DNA of 64,000 nt from Mesorhizobium_G sp050247155 (GCA_050247155.1 JBFWUS010000011.1:24239-88238), one strand, 5' to 3'. Positions 8,183-16,752 are shown, counted from the first letter of the stretch. The notes: generated from the letters alone by a model not told the origin. Made by a program: numbers and translations.

Positions 8183-8749
8183 TCAACCGATCTTGATCTT
8201 GGTGTCCGACAGGAAGGTTACCGGCGGAACGGGAAGGTTTTCCGGCGCCGGGCCTTTGCGGATGCGGCCGGCCGTGTCGTAGTGCGAGCCATGGCATGGG
8301 CAGAACCAACCGCCGAAATCGCCCTGCTGGCCGAGCGGGATGCAACCCAAATGGGTGCAGACGCCGATCATGACCAGAATGTTTTCCTTGTCCTTGCTGG
8401 CGACGCGATCGACGTCGGTCGCCGTGGCATCGGCCGGCAGGTTGGCGTTGCGCGCAACCGGATCCTTCAGTTCGTCAAGCGGAACGTCCTTGGCGGCCTG
8501 GATTTCCTCAGGCGTGCGGTTGCGGATGAACACCGGCTTGCCGCGGAACTTCACCACCATCGAAGCCCCGGGCTCGAGCGAGGCTATGTCGACCTCGAGC
8601 GAGGACACGGCCAGCGTCGAGGCATCCGGACGCATCTGGTCGATGAAAGGCCAGGCCACGGCGCCGGCGCCGACCACGCCGGCCATGCCTGTGGCAACAT
8701 AAAGAAAATCGCGGCGTGTGGGCTCGTCGCTTGCGTCGTGTGCGCTCAC
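8183..8749 (-). CDS. petA: Rieske iron-sulfur subunit of the bc1 complex
   Basis: Transfers electrons from ubiquinol to cytochrome c1 on the periplasmic side. The 188 residues contain the two cluster motifs CTHLGC (131-136) and CPCHGSHYD (150-158), which give the Cys and His ligands of the 2Fe-2S centre. Residues 11-35 contain a twin-arginine signal-anchor (TRRDFLYVATG), as expected for Tat export of folded Rieske protein. It is the first gene of the operon. The promoter must lie in 8750-8916, shared with the divergent glycosyltransferase gene. Confidence 0.98.
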   Translation of the reverse strand: MSAHDASDEPTRRDFLYVATGMAGVVGAGAVAWPFIDQMRPDASTLAVSSLEVDIASLEPGASMVVKFRGKPVFIRNRTPEEIQAAKDVPLDELKDPVARNANLPADATATDVDRVASKDKENILVMIGVCTHLGCIPLGQQGDFGGWFCPCHGSHYDTAGRIRKGPAPENLPVPPVTFLSDTKIKIG

Positions 8750-8916
8750 CGGCTTTTTCCTTCTGCCTCTTCCTCACCGTCGGTGGAGCTTTGTCCCCGC
8801 TCCTTGCACGCAGTCCCGACGGCGCATGGCGGCAGGCTGGCGCATTCCTCCGGCTTTTGATTTTGGTTTATGCGGGGCATTGGGTCTTGTCCAGCCGGGG
8901 AGGAGCCCCATGGCAG

Positions 8917-8952
8917 ATTGTCGCAACGGTTTTTTGGCTCTAAGACGGCGCC
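8917..8952 (+). repeat. 36-bp conserved element, copy 1 (upstream of GtrII-A)
   Basis: This element matches the sequence at 10661-10696 at 31 of 36 positions, with an uninterrupted identical core GGTTTTTTGGCTCTAAGAC. It lies 86 bases before the GtrII-A start codon. Flanking sequence of the two copies does not align, so selection on the element itself is likely. It could be a promoter or operator, or the site of an RNA structure. Confidence 0.75.
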
Positions 8953-9037
8953 TCGGTCGCCTGAGACCCGGCAAGTTAGGCCGTGCGGTGACGGTTGGTG
9001 CGGAAGCGCCCGGAATCACGCCTCATTTGGAGCATCG

Positions 9038-10609
9038 ATGTCCGGCACGGAATTGCTAGAACGACCTGCAACGCATCGGCTTGCGACGGTCTTCGCTATC
9101 CTGGTGCTGATCTTCTGCTTTATCTATTTCTTCGAGCTGGCGTCGTTTCCGTTCTCGCTCGACGAAGAGTGGGCGGCGCTGCGCAAAAATCCCGCCGTCT
9201 GGATCGGGCAGGGACGATGGGGTTCGTTTCTCATCGAGAAATACGTGCTGTCGCAGCCGTCCATACCCGTCCTGCCACAGATGATGTTCGGCTTCTCGTG
9301 CGCCGCCACGTTCCTGATGATTCTGCACATGGTGGGGCGTGATAACCTCAATCTGCGGCTCCCCGACTATGCGTCCTTCGTGATATTTTGCGCGTTTCCG
9401 ACCTGGTTCTATATCATCGAATTTTCCTCCAACATCGGCGCGGTCGCGATCGGGCTTTTCGCCGGCATATCGGGGGTCTATCTTGCCTTTGCGGCCGGCG
9501 GAAAGCGTTGGCGTGACCCGCAGTTGCTGTTCGCCCTGTTCGTTTCCAGCTTGCTGGGCGCCTTCGCAATTTCCACATACCAAACACTGCTGTTTTGCAT
9601 GTGTGCGGCATGTGCAGGAATCATTCTTGCAAGGTCTATAAGCTCTGGATCCTCAGTCGATATTAAATATATCCTTAAATTTGCTTTTTTCCTTTTATGC
9701 TCAACCATATTATATTTAATGATATCTAATATATTCAAATATTACTATCAAGTAATCGAAACATACACGTATATCTTCTTTAATACGAGATATTTCCTGA
9801 ATGATCCGTTGCGGGCGTTGCTCAAGACGCTCCATGAAGCCGTGGGGTTCTACGGAATCTCGGATTTTGCCTATCACAGCCCGGTATGGGCGATCCCCGT
9901 CTTGCTCGCGACGGGTATCGTTGCGCTGCTGTTTGACGGCCAGCATGGCGTTTGGAACCGCCTGGCCCTGGTCGTGGGGGCAAGCGCAATGATCCTGGTG
10001 CCGTTCGCGCTTAATCCGTTCTTTCCGGATTTCGTTCTCGGGCGCACCATGGTCGCGACTGCGATGAGTGCTTGGTTCCTAAGCTATATCGGGTTGAACA
10101 GTCCTCGCAGAACGATCCGCTGGCTGGCCAATGCCGCGCTGGTTCTGTCGATCGTCCAGATCGTCTACCTGCAAAACAAGAACCAGGCTTCCAGCTACTT
10201 TCTGGCAAAGCACGATCTGCTGGTCGCAACGTCGATCTATGATCGTCTAGGCAATGCCCCGGGCTTCCAGAAGGGCGTGCAGTATCCGATGGCCGTATTC
10301 GGCGGCCGGGAATTTCGAAGCGCCTATTCGGTGTCGGAGCGCTCGAACGCGAACGCCTCCTTCTTCGGCCCTTACCTGAACAACAATTTTCGGGTGCGTG
10401 CCTATCTCAGGATAATTGGGCTGGAGGGGTTGAGGCCCATGACCGACGATGAAATGGACAAGGTGATCGTCCGGCTGTCCCAAATGCCCATCTGGCCAGC
10501 CGCAGGCAGCGTCATACTGGAGAACGGCAACTTGCTGGTGCGGCTGAGCAAAGAGCCAGGGCCGACCGATGCAGCGTCTCTCGCGCGCGTTAACGCAGCG
10601 CAGCCGTAG
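9038..10609 (+). CDS. GtrII-type membrane glycosyltransferase, paralogue A
   Basis: A 523-residue polytopic protein with about ten membrane segments, resembling the glucosyltransferase GtrII family that uses polyprenyl-phosphate sugars on the periplasmic face to modify O-antigen. The first periplasmic loop has FSLDEEWAALRKNPAVWIGQ, with the acidic DEE cluster expected at the active site. The soluble C-terminal domain runs from about residue 385. ATG 9038 is chosen because paralogue B aligns from there. Bases 9618-9800 are strikingly AT-rich, unlike paralogue B, suggesting a recombined segment. Its partners are likely the GtrA- and GtrB-like genes nearby. Confidence 0.8.
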   Translation: MSGTELLERPATHRLATVFAILVLIFCFIYFFELASFPFSLDEEWAALRKNPAVWIGQGRWGSFLIEKYVLSQPSIPVLPQMMFGFSCAATFLMILHMVGRDNLNLRLPDYASFVIFCAFPTWFYIIEFSSNIGAVAIGLFAGISGVYLAFAAGGKRWRDPQLLFALFVSSLLGAFAISTYQTLLFCMCAACAGIILARSISSGSSVDIKYILKFAFFLLCSTILYLMISNIFKYYYQVIETYTYIFFNTRYFLNDPLRALLKTLHEAVGFYGISDFAYHSPVWAIPVLLATGIVALLFDGQHGVWNRLALVVGASAMILVPFALNPFFPDFVLGRTMVATAMSAWFLSYIGLNSPRRTIRWLANAALVLSIVQIVYLQNKNQASSYFLAKHDLLVATSIYDRLGNAPGFQKGVQYPMAVFGGREFRSAYSVSERSNANASFFGPYLNNNFRVRAYLRIIGLEGLRPMTDDEMDKVIVRLSQMPIWPAAGSVILENGNLLVRLSKEPGPTDAASLARVNAAQP

Positions 10610-10660
10610 ATATTTTCGCAGCAGCGTGGGCTTGCCGAACCATCGACAAGTCCGGTGCTG

Positions 10661-10696
10661 ATTGCCGCGAGGGTTTTTTGGCTCTAAGACAACGCC
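10661..10696 (+). repeat. 36-bp conserved element, copy 2 (upstream of GtrII-B)
   Basis: Second copy of the element at 8917-8952, sharing the uninterrupted core GGTTTTTTGGCTCTAAGAC. It lies 128 bases before the GtrII-B start codon. It follows the end of GtrII-A by about 50 bases, so GtrII-B probably has its own promoter. Confidence 0.75.
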
Positions 10697-10823
10697 GGTA
10701 GCTTGATCGCCCTCTCTGGCTTCTGCCGCGCGATCTTGTTGCTTTGCCGCGATGCGTGAGAAATGCCTGCGAGCTGAGGTTGCTCAATGTGGTGCGGCCC
10801 GCTTCAGGGTATCTAGAGAAAAC

Positions 10824-12389
10824 ATGACCAGCAGCATCGAAATGTCAGCGCGGCCGAATTCAGAAAGGCTGGCGGCGATCTTCGGCATCCTGATGCTGAT
10901 TTTCTGCTTCTGCTATTTCTTCGAACTCGCCTCTTTCCCTTTTTCGCTCGATGAGGAGTGGGCGGCGCTCCGGAAAGACCCGACCGTGTGGATCGGACAG
11001 GGACGGTGGGGTTCGTTCCTCATTGAGAAATACATTCTGCCCCAGGCCGCGATCCCCGTAGTTCCGCAACTTATGTTCGGCCTGGGCTGCGCCGCCTCCT
11101 TCTTGATGGTCTTGCGGGCGCTCGGTCGAGACATCTTCAACCTGTCGGTCGCCGACTACGCGTCCTTTGTCTTCTTCTGTGCATTTCCTGCTTGGTTCTT
11201 CATCGTCGAATTCTCGTCCAACATCGGCTCGGTGGGGCTGGGCATGACCAGTGGAACGTACGGCGCCTATCTCGCCATGACGTCAGAGCGGGCGAAAGGC
11301 GGTCTATCCGGCGTGCTCCTGCTACTGCTGGTGAGCCTCCTTGGGGCCTTCGCGATCGCGACCTACCAGACGCTGCTGTTCTATCTGTTTTGCATTTGCG
11401 CGGGATGTCTCATCGGCAGATCGCTGCATCAGGAAGGGTCGGTCGACCGCTGGCTGCTTTTGAAAGCGGCGCTGTTTCTGATCGGATCGGTGGCCTTCTA
11501 TGCCGTTGTCTCGGCGCTGTTCAAAAATCTCTATTCGATCCAGGAGACCTACACGAACGCATTCTTTCATCTCGATTATTTCTTGGCCGATCCGGTCCAG
11601 GCAATGATCAAGACCGCGACAGAGGGCGCGGCGTTTTATGGCGTCGTCGAGGCCGTTTATCATAGTCCTGTCTGGGCCCTGCCGATCGTCATCCTGGCCG
11701 GAGCGATCGGGCTGGCGGTAGACGGACGGCTTCACGCCTTTGGCCGACTGGCGGTGCTGGCGGGCGCCGCCGCCATCCTGGCTGCGCCATTCGCCTTAAA
11801 TCCGTTCTTTCCGGGGCTCGTGCTCGGGCGAACGATGGTCGCGGTCCCGGTGGCGGCATGGCTGCTCTGCTACTTCGGTCTGAACAGCCCGCATCACGTA
11901 GTCAGAGCGGCGACAAGTGTCGCCCTGGCGGTTGCTATCGCGCAGATCGTCGTTCTGCAAAACCGCAGCCAGGCTTCCGGCTACTTTTTGGCCAAACACG
12001 ATTTGCTGGTAGCGACATCGATCTACGACCGCCTCGGCAATTCACCGGCATTCCGCAAGGGTACTCGATATGCGATTGCCGTCTATGGCGGCCGGACCTA
12101 CCGGACCGTCTTTCCGGTTCCGGCCACATCGAATGCCGCAGCGTCGTTCCTGGGACCTTTTGTGGGCAACAGCCAGCGCGTCCTGTCCTATCTCAAGATC
12201 GTCGGTCTGGAGGGATTGCGTCCGGCTACGCAAGCCGAGCTCGATGCCGTCGTTGTCCGTCTTTCCAAAATGCCGATCTGGCCCGCCGCGGGAAGCGTCG
12301 TGCTGGAGAATGGTGTTCTGCTGGTCCGGCTGGCGCGAGATCCTGGTCCCACGGAGACCGAGTCGCTAAAAAGGGTCGGTGCCTTGTAG
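10824..12389 (+). CDS. GtrII-type membrane glycosyltransferase, paralogue B
   Basis: A 521-residue paralogue of the preceding gene, alignable end to end. It shares FSLDEEWAALRK, LLVATSIYDRLGN and MPIWPAAGSV. The same architecture applies: about ten membrane helices, an acidic DEE motif in the first loop, and a soluble C-terminal domain. Unlike paralogue A its base composition is uniform. ATG 10824 is chosen from alignment with paralogue A. Two tandem copies suggest two acceptor linkages or sugar donors, or serotype variation; neither can be decided from sequence. It converges with the gtrA-like gene, ten bases away. Confidence 0.82.
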   Translation: MTSSIEMSARPNSERLAAIFGILMLIFCFCYFFELASFPFSLDEEWAALRKDPTVWIGQGRWGSFLIEKYILPQAAIPVVPQLMFGLGCAASFLMVLRALGRDIFNLSVADYASFVFFCAFPAWFFIVEFSSNIGSVGLGMTSGTYGAYLAMTSERAKGGLSGVLLLLLVSLLGAFAIATYQTLLFYLFCICAGCLIGRSLHQEGSVDRWLLLKAALFLIGSVAFYAVVSALFKNLYSIQETYTNAFFHLDYFLADPVQAMIKTATEGAAFYGVVEAVYHSPVWALPIVILAGAIGLAVDGRLHAFGRLAVLAGAAAILAAPFALNPFFPGLVLGRTMVAVPVAAWLLCYFGLNSPHHVVRAATSVALAVAIAQIVVLQNRSQASGYFLAKHDLLVATSIYDRLGNSPAFRKGTRYAIAVYGGRTYRTVFPVPATSNAAASFLGPFVGNSQRVLSYLKIVGLEGLRPATQAELDAVVVRLSKMPIWPAAGSVVLENGVLLVRLARDPGPTETESLKRVGAL

Positions 12390-12399
12390 CGCAGAGTTC

Positions 12400-12780
12400 C
12401 TATCGCCGCAGTAGCATGCGCCCGGCGACGAAATTGATCGTCGTCGTCGCCGCCAATGTGAGCAGGAATGCGATCCTTGCGTCGCCAGTAAACCGGATGA
12501 AGGCCTGCAGCAGCGCGAGCCCAATCAGAAACACGCCGATCGTCACCGCCCCGAGCATCAGGCGCGCCTTGAGCGAATTGTCACCGCCGACGAACACGCG
12601 GTCAGGATAAAAGATCATCACGAAGGCTAGGCCGACCAGCCAGGCGATCGTGTAGGAGACGCCCGGCGAAGCGACCAGAAGCGCGACGAAATAGACGAGC
12701 GTCGTCAGCGCTGTGTTCAGCCCGCCGGCAACCAGGAACCGTACCGCGTCCGAGCTGACATGGTCAGTTGCCCGCGGCAT
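12400..12780 (-). CDS. GtrA-like flippase
   Basis: A 126-residue protein with four predicted membrane segments, matching the GtrA family: RFLVAGGLNTALTTLVYF at the start and a basic C-terminal helix ending GRMLLRR. GtrA proteins are thought to flip undecaprenyl-phosphate-linked sugars to the periplasm for a GtrII-type transferase. It overlaps the end of the upstream fused gene by 17 bases and is the last gene of the minus-strand operon starting with the aminotransferase. It completes a three-component Gtr set with the GtrB-like and GtrII-type genes here. Confidence 0.85.
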   Translation of the reverse strand: MPRATDHVSSDAVRFLVAGGLNTALTTLVYFVALLVASPGVSYTIAWLVGLAFVMIFYPDRVFVGGDNSLKARLMLGAVTIGVFLIGLALLQAFIRFTGDARIAFLLTLAATTTINFVAGRMLLRR

Positions 12781-13723
12781 TCACCAACTCGCGAAAAGTC
12801 TCGTAGTCGCGGATATAGTCTGCCGCATCGTAAGGGTGCGAGGCCTGCACCAACAGCGCGGTGTCCGGCTCGAATTTGTACTGGATGCCCCAGACGAGCG
12901 GCGGCAGCAGCAGGCCTTTCGAGGGATGGTCCAGCACCACTTCGGCCCGGCGCTTGCCGTCATCCACCACCACGGCCAGTTTCCCGTGCACGGCGATCAG
13001 GAACTGCGCGCACGCGCGGTGGGCATGTTCGCCGCGCACCTTGTTCGACGGCACGCCATAAACGACGAAGGATCGCCGCGGCACGAAGGGCAGGTCCTTG
13101 CCGAACTCGATCGGGGTCAGGTCGCCGCGCAAATCAGAGAAGTAAGGCAGCCGCCAAAGCTCGCTGCCGCCGACGCCGACATCGGTTCTCGCCCCGGCCT
13201 TTTCGGCGAGAGGCGCGATCGACACCTCGGTCGGCCTTTTTGCCGACGCGGTTTGGTAGCCGATGATCACCGCAGGATTGCCGACGACGATCGCATAGGG
13301 CGGCACGTTCTTGGTGACAACGGCGCCGGCTCCGATCATCGCCGCGCGCCCAATGCGCACTCCAGGCAGGATCGTCGCATTGGCGCCGACCGACGCCCCA
13401 TCCTCGACGACCGTTTGCAGGAACGCCTCGGGATATGCCTTGGACCGCGGAAACATGTCGTTGGTAAACGTGGCGTTCGGCCCGACGAAAACCTTATTGC
13501 CCAGTCGCACGCCATCCCAGAGCTGCACGCCGCATTTCACGGTCACGTCATCGCCGACCACGACATCGTTTTCGATGAAGACGTTGTCGCAGATATTGCA
13601 GTTCGTCCCGAGTTTCGCGCCGGGCAGCACATGGGCAAAGGCCCAGACGCGGGTGCCGGCGCCGACAGTCTGGCTTTCACACAGGCCGCGCTCATGCACG
13701 AAAACGCCTTCGGGAGCCGTCAT
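12764..13723 (-). CDS. Fused sugar N-acetyltransferase / dTDP-sugar 3,4-ketoisomerase (WxcM-like)
   Basis: A 319-residue bifunctional enzyme. Residues 1-165 form a left-handed beta-helix acyltransferase with hexapeptide repeats (GTNCNICDNVFIENDVVVGD). Residues 190-315 form a cupin-type FdtA/QdtA ketoisomerase with the diagnostic RGEHAHRACAQF segment. The same order is known in Xanthomonas WxcM, which serves synthesis of dTDP-3-acetamido-3,6-dideoxyhexose. The neighbouring aminotransferase would supply the middle step. Its gene overlaps the glycosyltransferase by four bases (ATGA), indicating coupled translation. rmlA and rmlB, needed to make the substrate, are not in this window. Confidence 0.87.
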   Translation of the reverse strand: MTAPEGVFVHERGLCESQTVGAGTRVWAFAHVLPGAKLGTNCNICDNVFIENDVVVGDDVTVKCGVQLWDGVRLGNKVFVGPNATFTNDMFPRSKAYPEAFLQTVVEDGASVGANATILPGVRIGRAAMIGAGAVVTKNVPPYAIVVGNPAVIIGYQTASAKRPTEVSIAPLAEKAGARTDVGVGGSELWRLPYFSDLRGDLTPIEFGKDLPFVPRRSFVVYGVPSNKVRGEHAHRACAQFLIAVHGKLAVVVDDGKRRAEVVLDHPSKGLLLPPLVWGIQYKFEPDTALLVQASHPYDAADYIRDYETFRELVNAAGN

Positions 13724-14661
13724 GGTTTGCCATCTCCGGTGACGACATGGCTGACGATGCGCAGCGGCCGCCGTTTGGTGTTTTCGGCCGTGCGCCAGAT
13801 GTAGAGACCGAGAATGCCCTGCACGGTCAGGATCAGCGAGCCGAGGAAAAGGGTCAGCAGGATCTGTGTGGCGTAACCGGCCTGTTCGATATAGCCGGAC
13901 AGCTTACCGATGATCGTCACGATAGCTAGCACGAGGCTGACCGCGCAACCGATGGCGCCGATCCACAGAACCATCATGATCGGGAAATCGGAAAAGGACA
14001 AAACACTGTCCATCATGTAGCGCAGGCGGCGCGAAAAGTTCCAGGCGCTCTTGCCGTGCACGCGCGGCTGGCGCTGGTAGCCGACGAATTCGCGCCGGAA
14101 GCCGACCCAGAAAAGCTGCACCACCAGCGAGCTGTTCGGCTCTTCGATCGACAGCACCGCGTCGCGCACCGCGCGGGTGCAAGCAAAGATGTCGACGCCG
14201 CCCTTCGGCATGTCCGGCAGCACCACCTTGCGGTAAGCGTTCCAGAAGATGTTGGACAACGTCTTGGTCAGCCAGGGATCGCTGCGTCCGGTTCGCTCGC
14301 CGAACACGACGTCCGCCCGGCCGCTGTCCAGGATTTCAAAAAATCGGACGATCAGTTCCGGCGGTTCCTGCAAGTCCGCCGCCATCGCCGCGATGTGCTC
14401 GCCGCTTGCCATTTCCATGCCCGTTCGGATCGCCGTGAAGGAGCCGAAATTGCGGGCGTGGAACACGACCTTGCAAGGATAAGGCGTCTTTGCCGAAAGC
14501 TCGACCAGCAATTGCCCGGAATTGTCAGGCGAGCCGTCGATGACGAATATTACTTCGAGATCGCCGCCGACGTCTCTGTTCAAGTCCTCTAGCGCTGCGG
14601 CTAGGCTCGGGATATTCGCGGCGTTGCGATAGACCGGGATGACCAGCGAGCGCTTTGTCAT
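13720..14661 (-). CDS. GtrB-like family 2 glycosyltransferase with two C-terminal membrane helices
   Basis: A 313-residue enzyme: a GT-A domain (LVIPVYRNAANIPSL, MAADLQEPPELI carrying the D-x-Q acidic motif, RQPRVHGKSAWNFSR) followed by two membrane helices (about 225-250 and 265-290). This layout is that of GtrB/ArnC/DPM1-type enzymes that load a sugar onto undecaprenyl phosphate. The start at ATG 14661 overlaps the aminotransferase stop by four bases. It sits between sugar synthesis and the GtrA flippase, as expected if it activates the amino sugar. Confidence 0.88.
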   Translation of the reverse strand: MTKRSLVIPVYRNAANIPSLAAALEDLNRDVGGDLEVIFVIDGSPDNSGQLLVELSAKTPYPCKVVFHARNFGSFTAIRTGMEMASGEHIAAMAADLQEPPELIVRFFEILDSGRADVVFGERTGRSDPWLTKTLSNIFWNAYRKVVLPDMPKGGVDIFACTRAVRDAVLSIEEPNSSLVVQLFWVGFRREFVGYQRQPRVHGKSAWNFSRRLRYMMDSVLSFSDFPIMMVLWIGAIGCAVSLVLAIVTIIGKLSGYIEQAGYATQILLTLFLGSLILTVQGILGLYIWRTAENTKRRPLRIVSHVVTGDGKP

Positions 14662-15767
14662 CGTGCTTCCCAGTCGGCCAGCGCCGTGCAGACGCGGTTG
14701 ATTTCCGCCTCGCTCATGCCGGGGAAGCAAGGCAGCGTGACGATGCGTTCAACCGATGCACGCGAGGCGGCGAGACCGTCTGTACTGACCCGTTGCGGCA
14801 AGTCGCGCCAGCCATGCTGATCGCAATCCAAGATCGGATAGTGGATTTCCGAGGCAATGCCGCGTTCGGTCAGGAACGCGCGGAATGCTTCGCGCTTGTC
14901 GCTCAGCGCCACGGCGAGATGAACGACCGAGCCTGCCGATCGTTCGAGAAATCTGGTCCTGTCGCCGGTCGCCGCCAGGAACCGCGCCATGATGGCGTTG
15001 CGCTCGGCGTTGTGCTTGTCCAGGTGCGGCAACAGTGCCGACAGGATCGCGGCTTGCATCTCGTCCATGCGCGAATTGCGCGCGCCGGAGAGTGCGATGT
15101 CGTATTTCGCGCGCCAGCCATATTGCTGCAAAGCGCGCACCGTGCCGGCCAGCTTGGCGTCGTTTGTCACGATCGCGCCGCCGTCGCCGAAAGCGCCGAG
15201 GTTTTTGGTCGGGTAGAAGCTGAAGGTGGCGATGTCGCCCATTGTTCCAGTCAGCCGGTCACCCAGCCGCGCGCCGTGCGACTGTGCGCAATCCTCGACA
15301 ATCGACACGCTGGCATAACCGGCCTTGTCCATTGCCGCGCGCAAGGCCGATACGTCGACTACATTGCCGTAGAGATGAGTGGCGACAACAGCCAGCGTCT
15401 TGCCGGACAGCGCGGCGATGGCCGAATTGAGGTTCAGGGTCTGCGTGGCCGAGTCGATATCCGCGTAAACCGGCGTCAGGCCGATCTGGCGGCAGGCCGT
15501 GGTGGTGTAACCGCCGGCATTAGCGACGGTTACAACTTCAAGCCCTGCCGGGTCCCGGTCGCTGAGCAATGCGCGCAGTGTGATCTCCAGCGCGTCCGTC
15601 CCGTTGGCAACCAGCAGGCATTCGGCGACGCCGAGATACGCGCGAAATTCTTCGGCAAACGCCTTGCCGCGGGGGCCGTTCAGCCACCAGCCGGAGCGCA
15701 TCGCGTCCAACGCGGCCTGCTCGACCGCATCCTGATGCAGACCGAACAGCCGTTTCAGGTCGTTCAT
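14658..15767 (-). CDS. DegT/DnrJ/EryC1 family sugar aminotransferase (FdtB-like)
   Basis: PLP-dependent aminotransferase of 369 residues. SFYPTKNLGAFGDGGAIV contains the PLP lysine, and VANGTDALEITLRAL the cofactor-phosphate region. Family members aminate 3-keto or 4-keto nucleotide sugars. Next to a ketoisomerase/acetyltransferase fusion, a 3-aminotransferase acting on a dTDP-6-deoxy-3-ketohexose is the natural reading. I start at ATG 15767 (MNDLKRLF); TTG at 15791 or GTG at 15863 are in-frame alternatives and none has a strong ribosome-binding site. First gene of the operon. Confidence 0.88.
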   Translation of the reverse strand: MNDLKRLFGLHQDAVEQAALDAMRSGWWLNGPRGKAFAEEFRAYLGVAECLLVANGTDALEITLRALLSDRDPAGLEVVTVANAGGYTTTACRQIGLTPVYADIDSATQTLNLNSAIAALSGKTLAVVATHLYGNVVDVSALRAAMDKAGYASVSIVEDCAQSHGARLGDRLTGTMGDIATFSFYPTKNLGAFGDGGAIVTNDAKLAGTVRALQQYGWRAKYDIALSGARNSRMDEMQAAILSALLPHLDKHNAERNAIMARFLAATGDRTRFLERSAGSVVHLAVALSDKREAFRAFLTERGIASEIHYPILDCDQHGWRDLPQRVSTDGLAASRASVERIVTLPCFPGMSEAEINRVCTALADWEAR

Positions 15768-15985
15768 GGGGATAGGGGGCTGGTTGGTCAACGGCTTCGG
15801 CCACACAAGGTCAGGTTGCGGCAACTGATTCCTGTCCGGAACCCTGCGACTGCCGGTTGGCACTACAGAGGTGTGCTGATTTCGTCAACAAATCCAGCGC
15901 CGCACCGGCGTTTCGCCCACAGGTGGCCTATCAAGCGGATACGCCTGCCACGCGACGGCAACAGGCGGCCAACTATCATCGAACG

Positions 15986-16330
15986 ATGGCAAAAATCATC
16001 GACCGCGATCAATGGGCTGACGTCCCGGATGTCTGGAAGGGCGAGCTGGAATGCGGCCCGTTCGGCGCCAACCTCTGCCTGATTTTCAATGTTCTCGAAA
16101 GTCCTGGCGGCGGACCCCTACTGCACAAACACCCTTATCCGGAAACCTTTATCATCAGGCAGGGCAGGGGGCTGTTCATGGTCGGCGATAAGGAGATCGT
16201 CGGTGAGGCCGGGCAGATCCTGATCGTTCCCGCAGACACGCCGCACAAATTCACCAATCTTGGGCCTGGACCGCTGGAGACGATCGATATTCACGAAAGA
16301 GGGACGTTCGAGACGGAGTGGCTGGAGTAG
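15986..16330 (+). CDS. Small cupin-domain protein
   Basis: A 114-residue single cupin. The first cupin box is HKHPYPETFIIRQGRGLFMV and the second is PADTPHKFTNLG, giving three His and one Glu as potential metal ligands. Such proteins can be isomerases, dioxygenases or sensors, and the activity here is not known. It is divergent from the aminotransferase across 218 bases, so a link with sugar metabolism is possible but unproven. The start at 15986 is chosen because the upstream frame to 15857 overlaps the other gene and looks non-coding. Confidence 0.8.
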   Translation: MAKIIDRDQWADVPDVWKGELECGPFGANLCLIFNVLESPGGGPLLHKHPYPETFIIRQGRGLFMVGDKEIVGEAGQILIVPADTPHKFTNLGPGPLETIDIHERGTFETEWLE

Positions 16331-16337
16331 GGTTCTT

Positions 16338-16385
16338 CCTTCGCCCCGTTTACGGGGAGAAGGTGCCCGAAGGGCGGATGAGGGG
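16338..16385. repeat. Partial copy of a rhizobial palindromic repeat
   Basis: Directly after the cupin stop codon, CCTTCGCCCCGTTTACGGGG and AGAAGG form a hairpin, followed by a CCCGAAGGGCGG arm. This resembles one half of the longer palindromic elements elsewhere in the window. It could double as the transcription terminator of the cupin gene. Confidence 0.55.
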
Positions 16386-16414
16386 CGGTGCCGTGGTTCG
16401 AACGTCTGGCGAAA

Positions 16415-16729
16415 TTATCTCGCCCCCAGCCTCACCAGCACCTCTCGCGGTATTCCATATTCCCGTATCGCGTCGTCGTGTCGGCGCAGACCGCAGAGTT
16501 CGCGCTGTATAAAATAAGCCCACACGGCCTCGGCGGCATCCTTGAGCAGAGGAATCCGCTCAGACTTGTCGCCTTGAAACGCCCGCAGCGCCGCCATGCG
16601 CTCGGCGACCACACGGCCGGCGTGGCCGAGAGATGACGCCTTCTCGGCGGCCACTTCATAGTCGAGCGCCAGTTGCAGGCTGTCTTGCAGCGTTGCGGCG
16701 GAGAAACGCGAGGGCGGGCGCAGGGTCAT
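16415..16729 (-). CDS. Small conserved protein, DUF6665-like
   Basis: A 104-residue helical protein. The core LALDYEVAAEKASSLGHAGR, AVWAYFIQRELCGLR and the C-terminus YGIPREVLVRLGA match, from memory, the alphaproteobacterial family DUF6665 of unknown function. No signal peptide or membrane segment is present. The start at 16729 (MTLRPPSRFS) is preferred because the frame further upstream reads through a palindromic repeat. Confidence 0.7.
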   Translation of the reverse strand: MTLRPPSRFSAATLQDSLQLALDYEVAAEKASSLGHAGRVVAERMAALRAFQGDKSERIPLLKDAAEAVWAYFIQRELCGLRRHDDAIREYGIPREVLVRLGAR

Positions 16730-16752
16730 GCGAAACCGGCAGTATTGGCATT

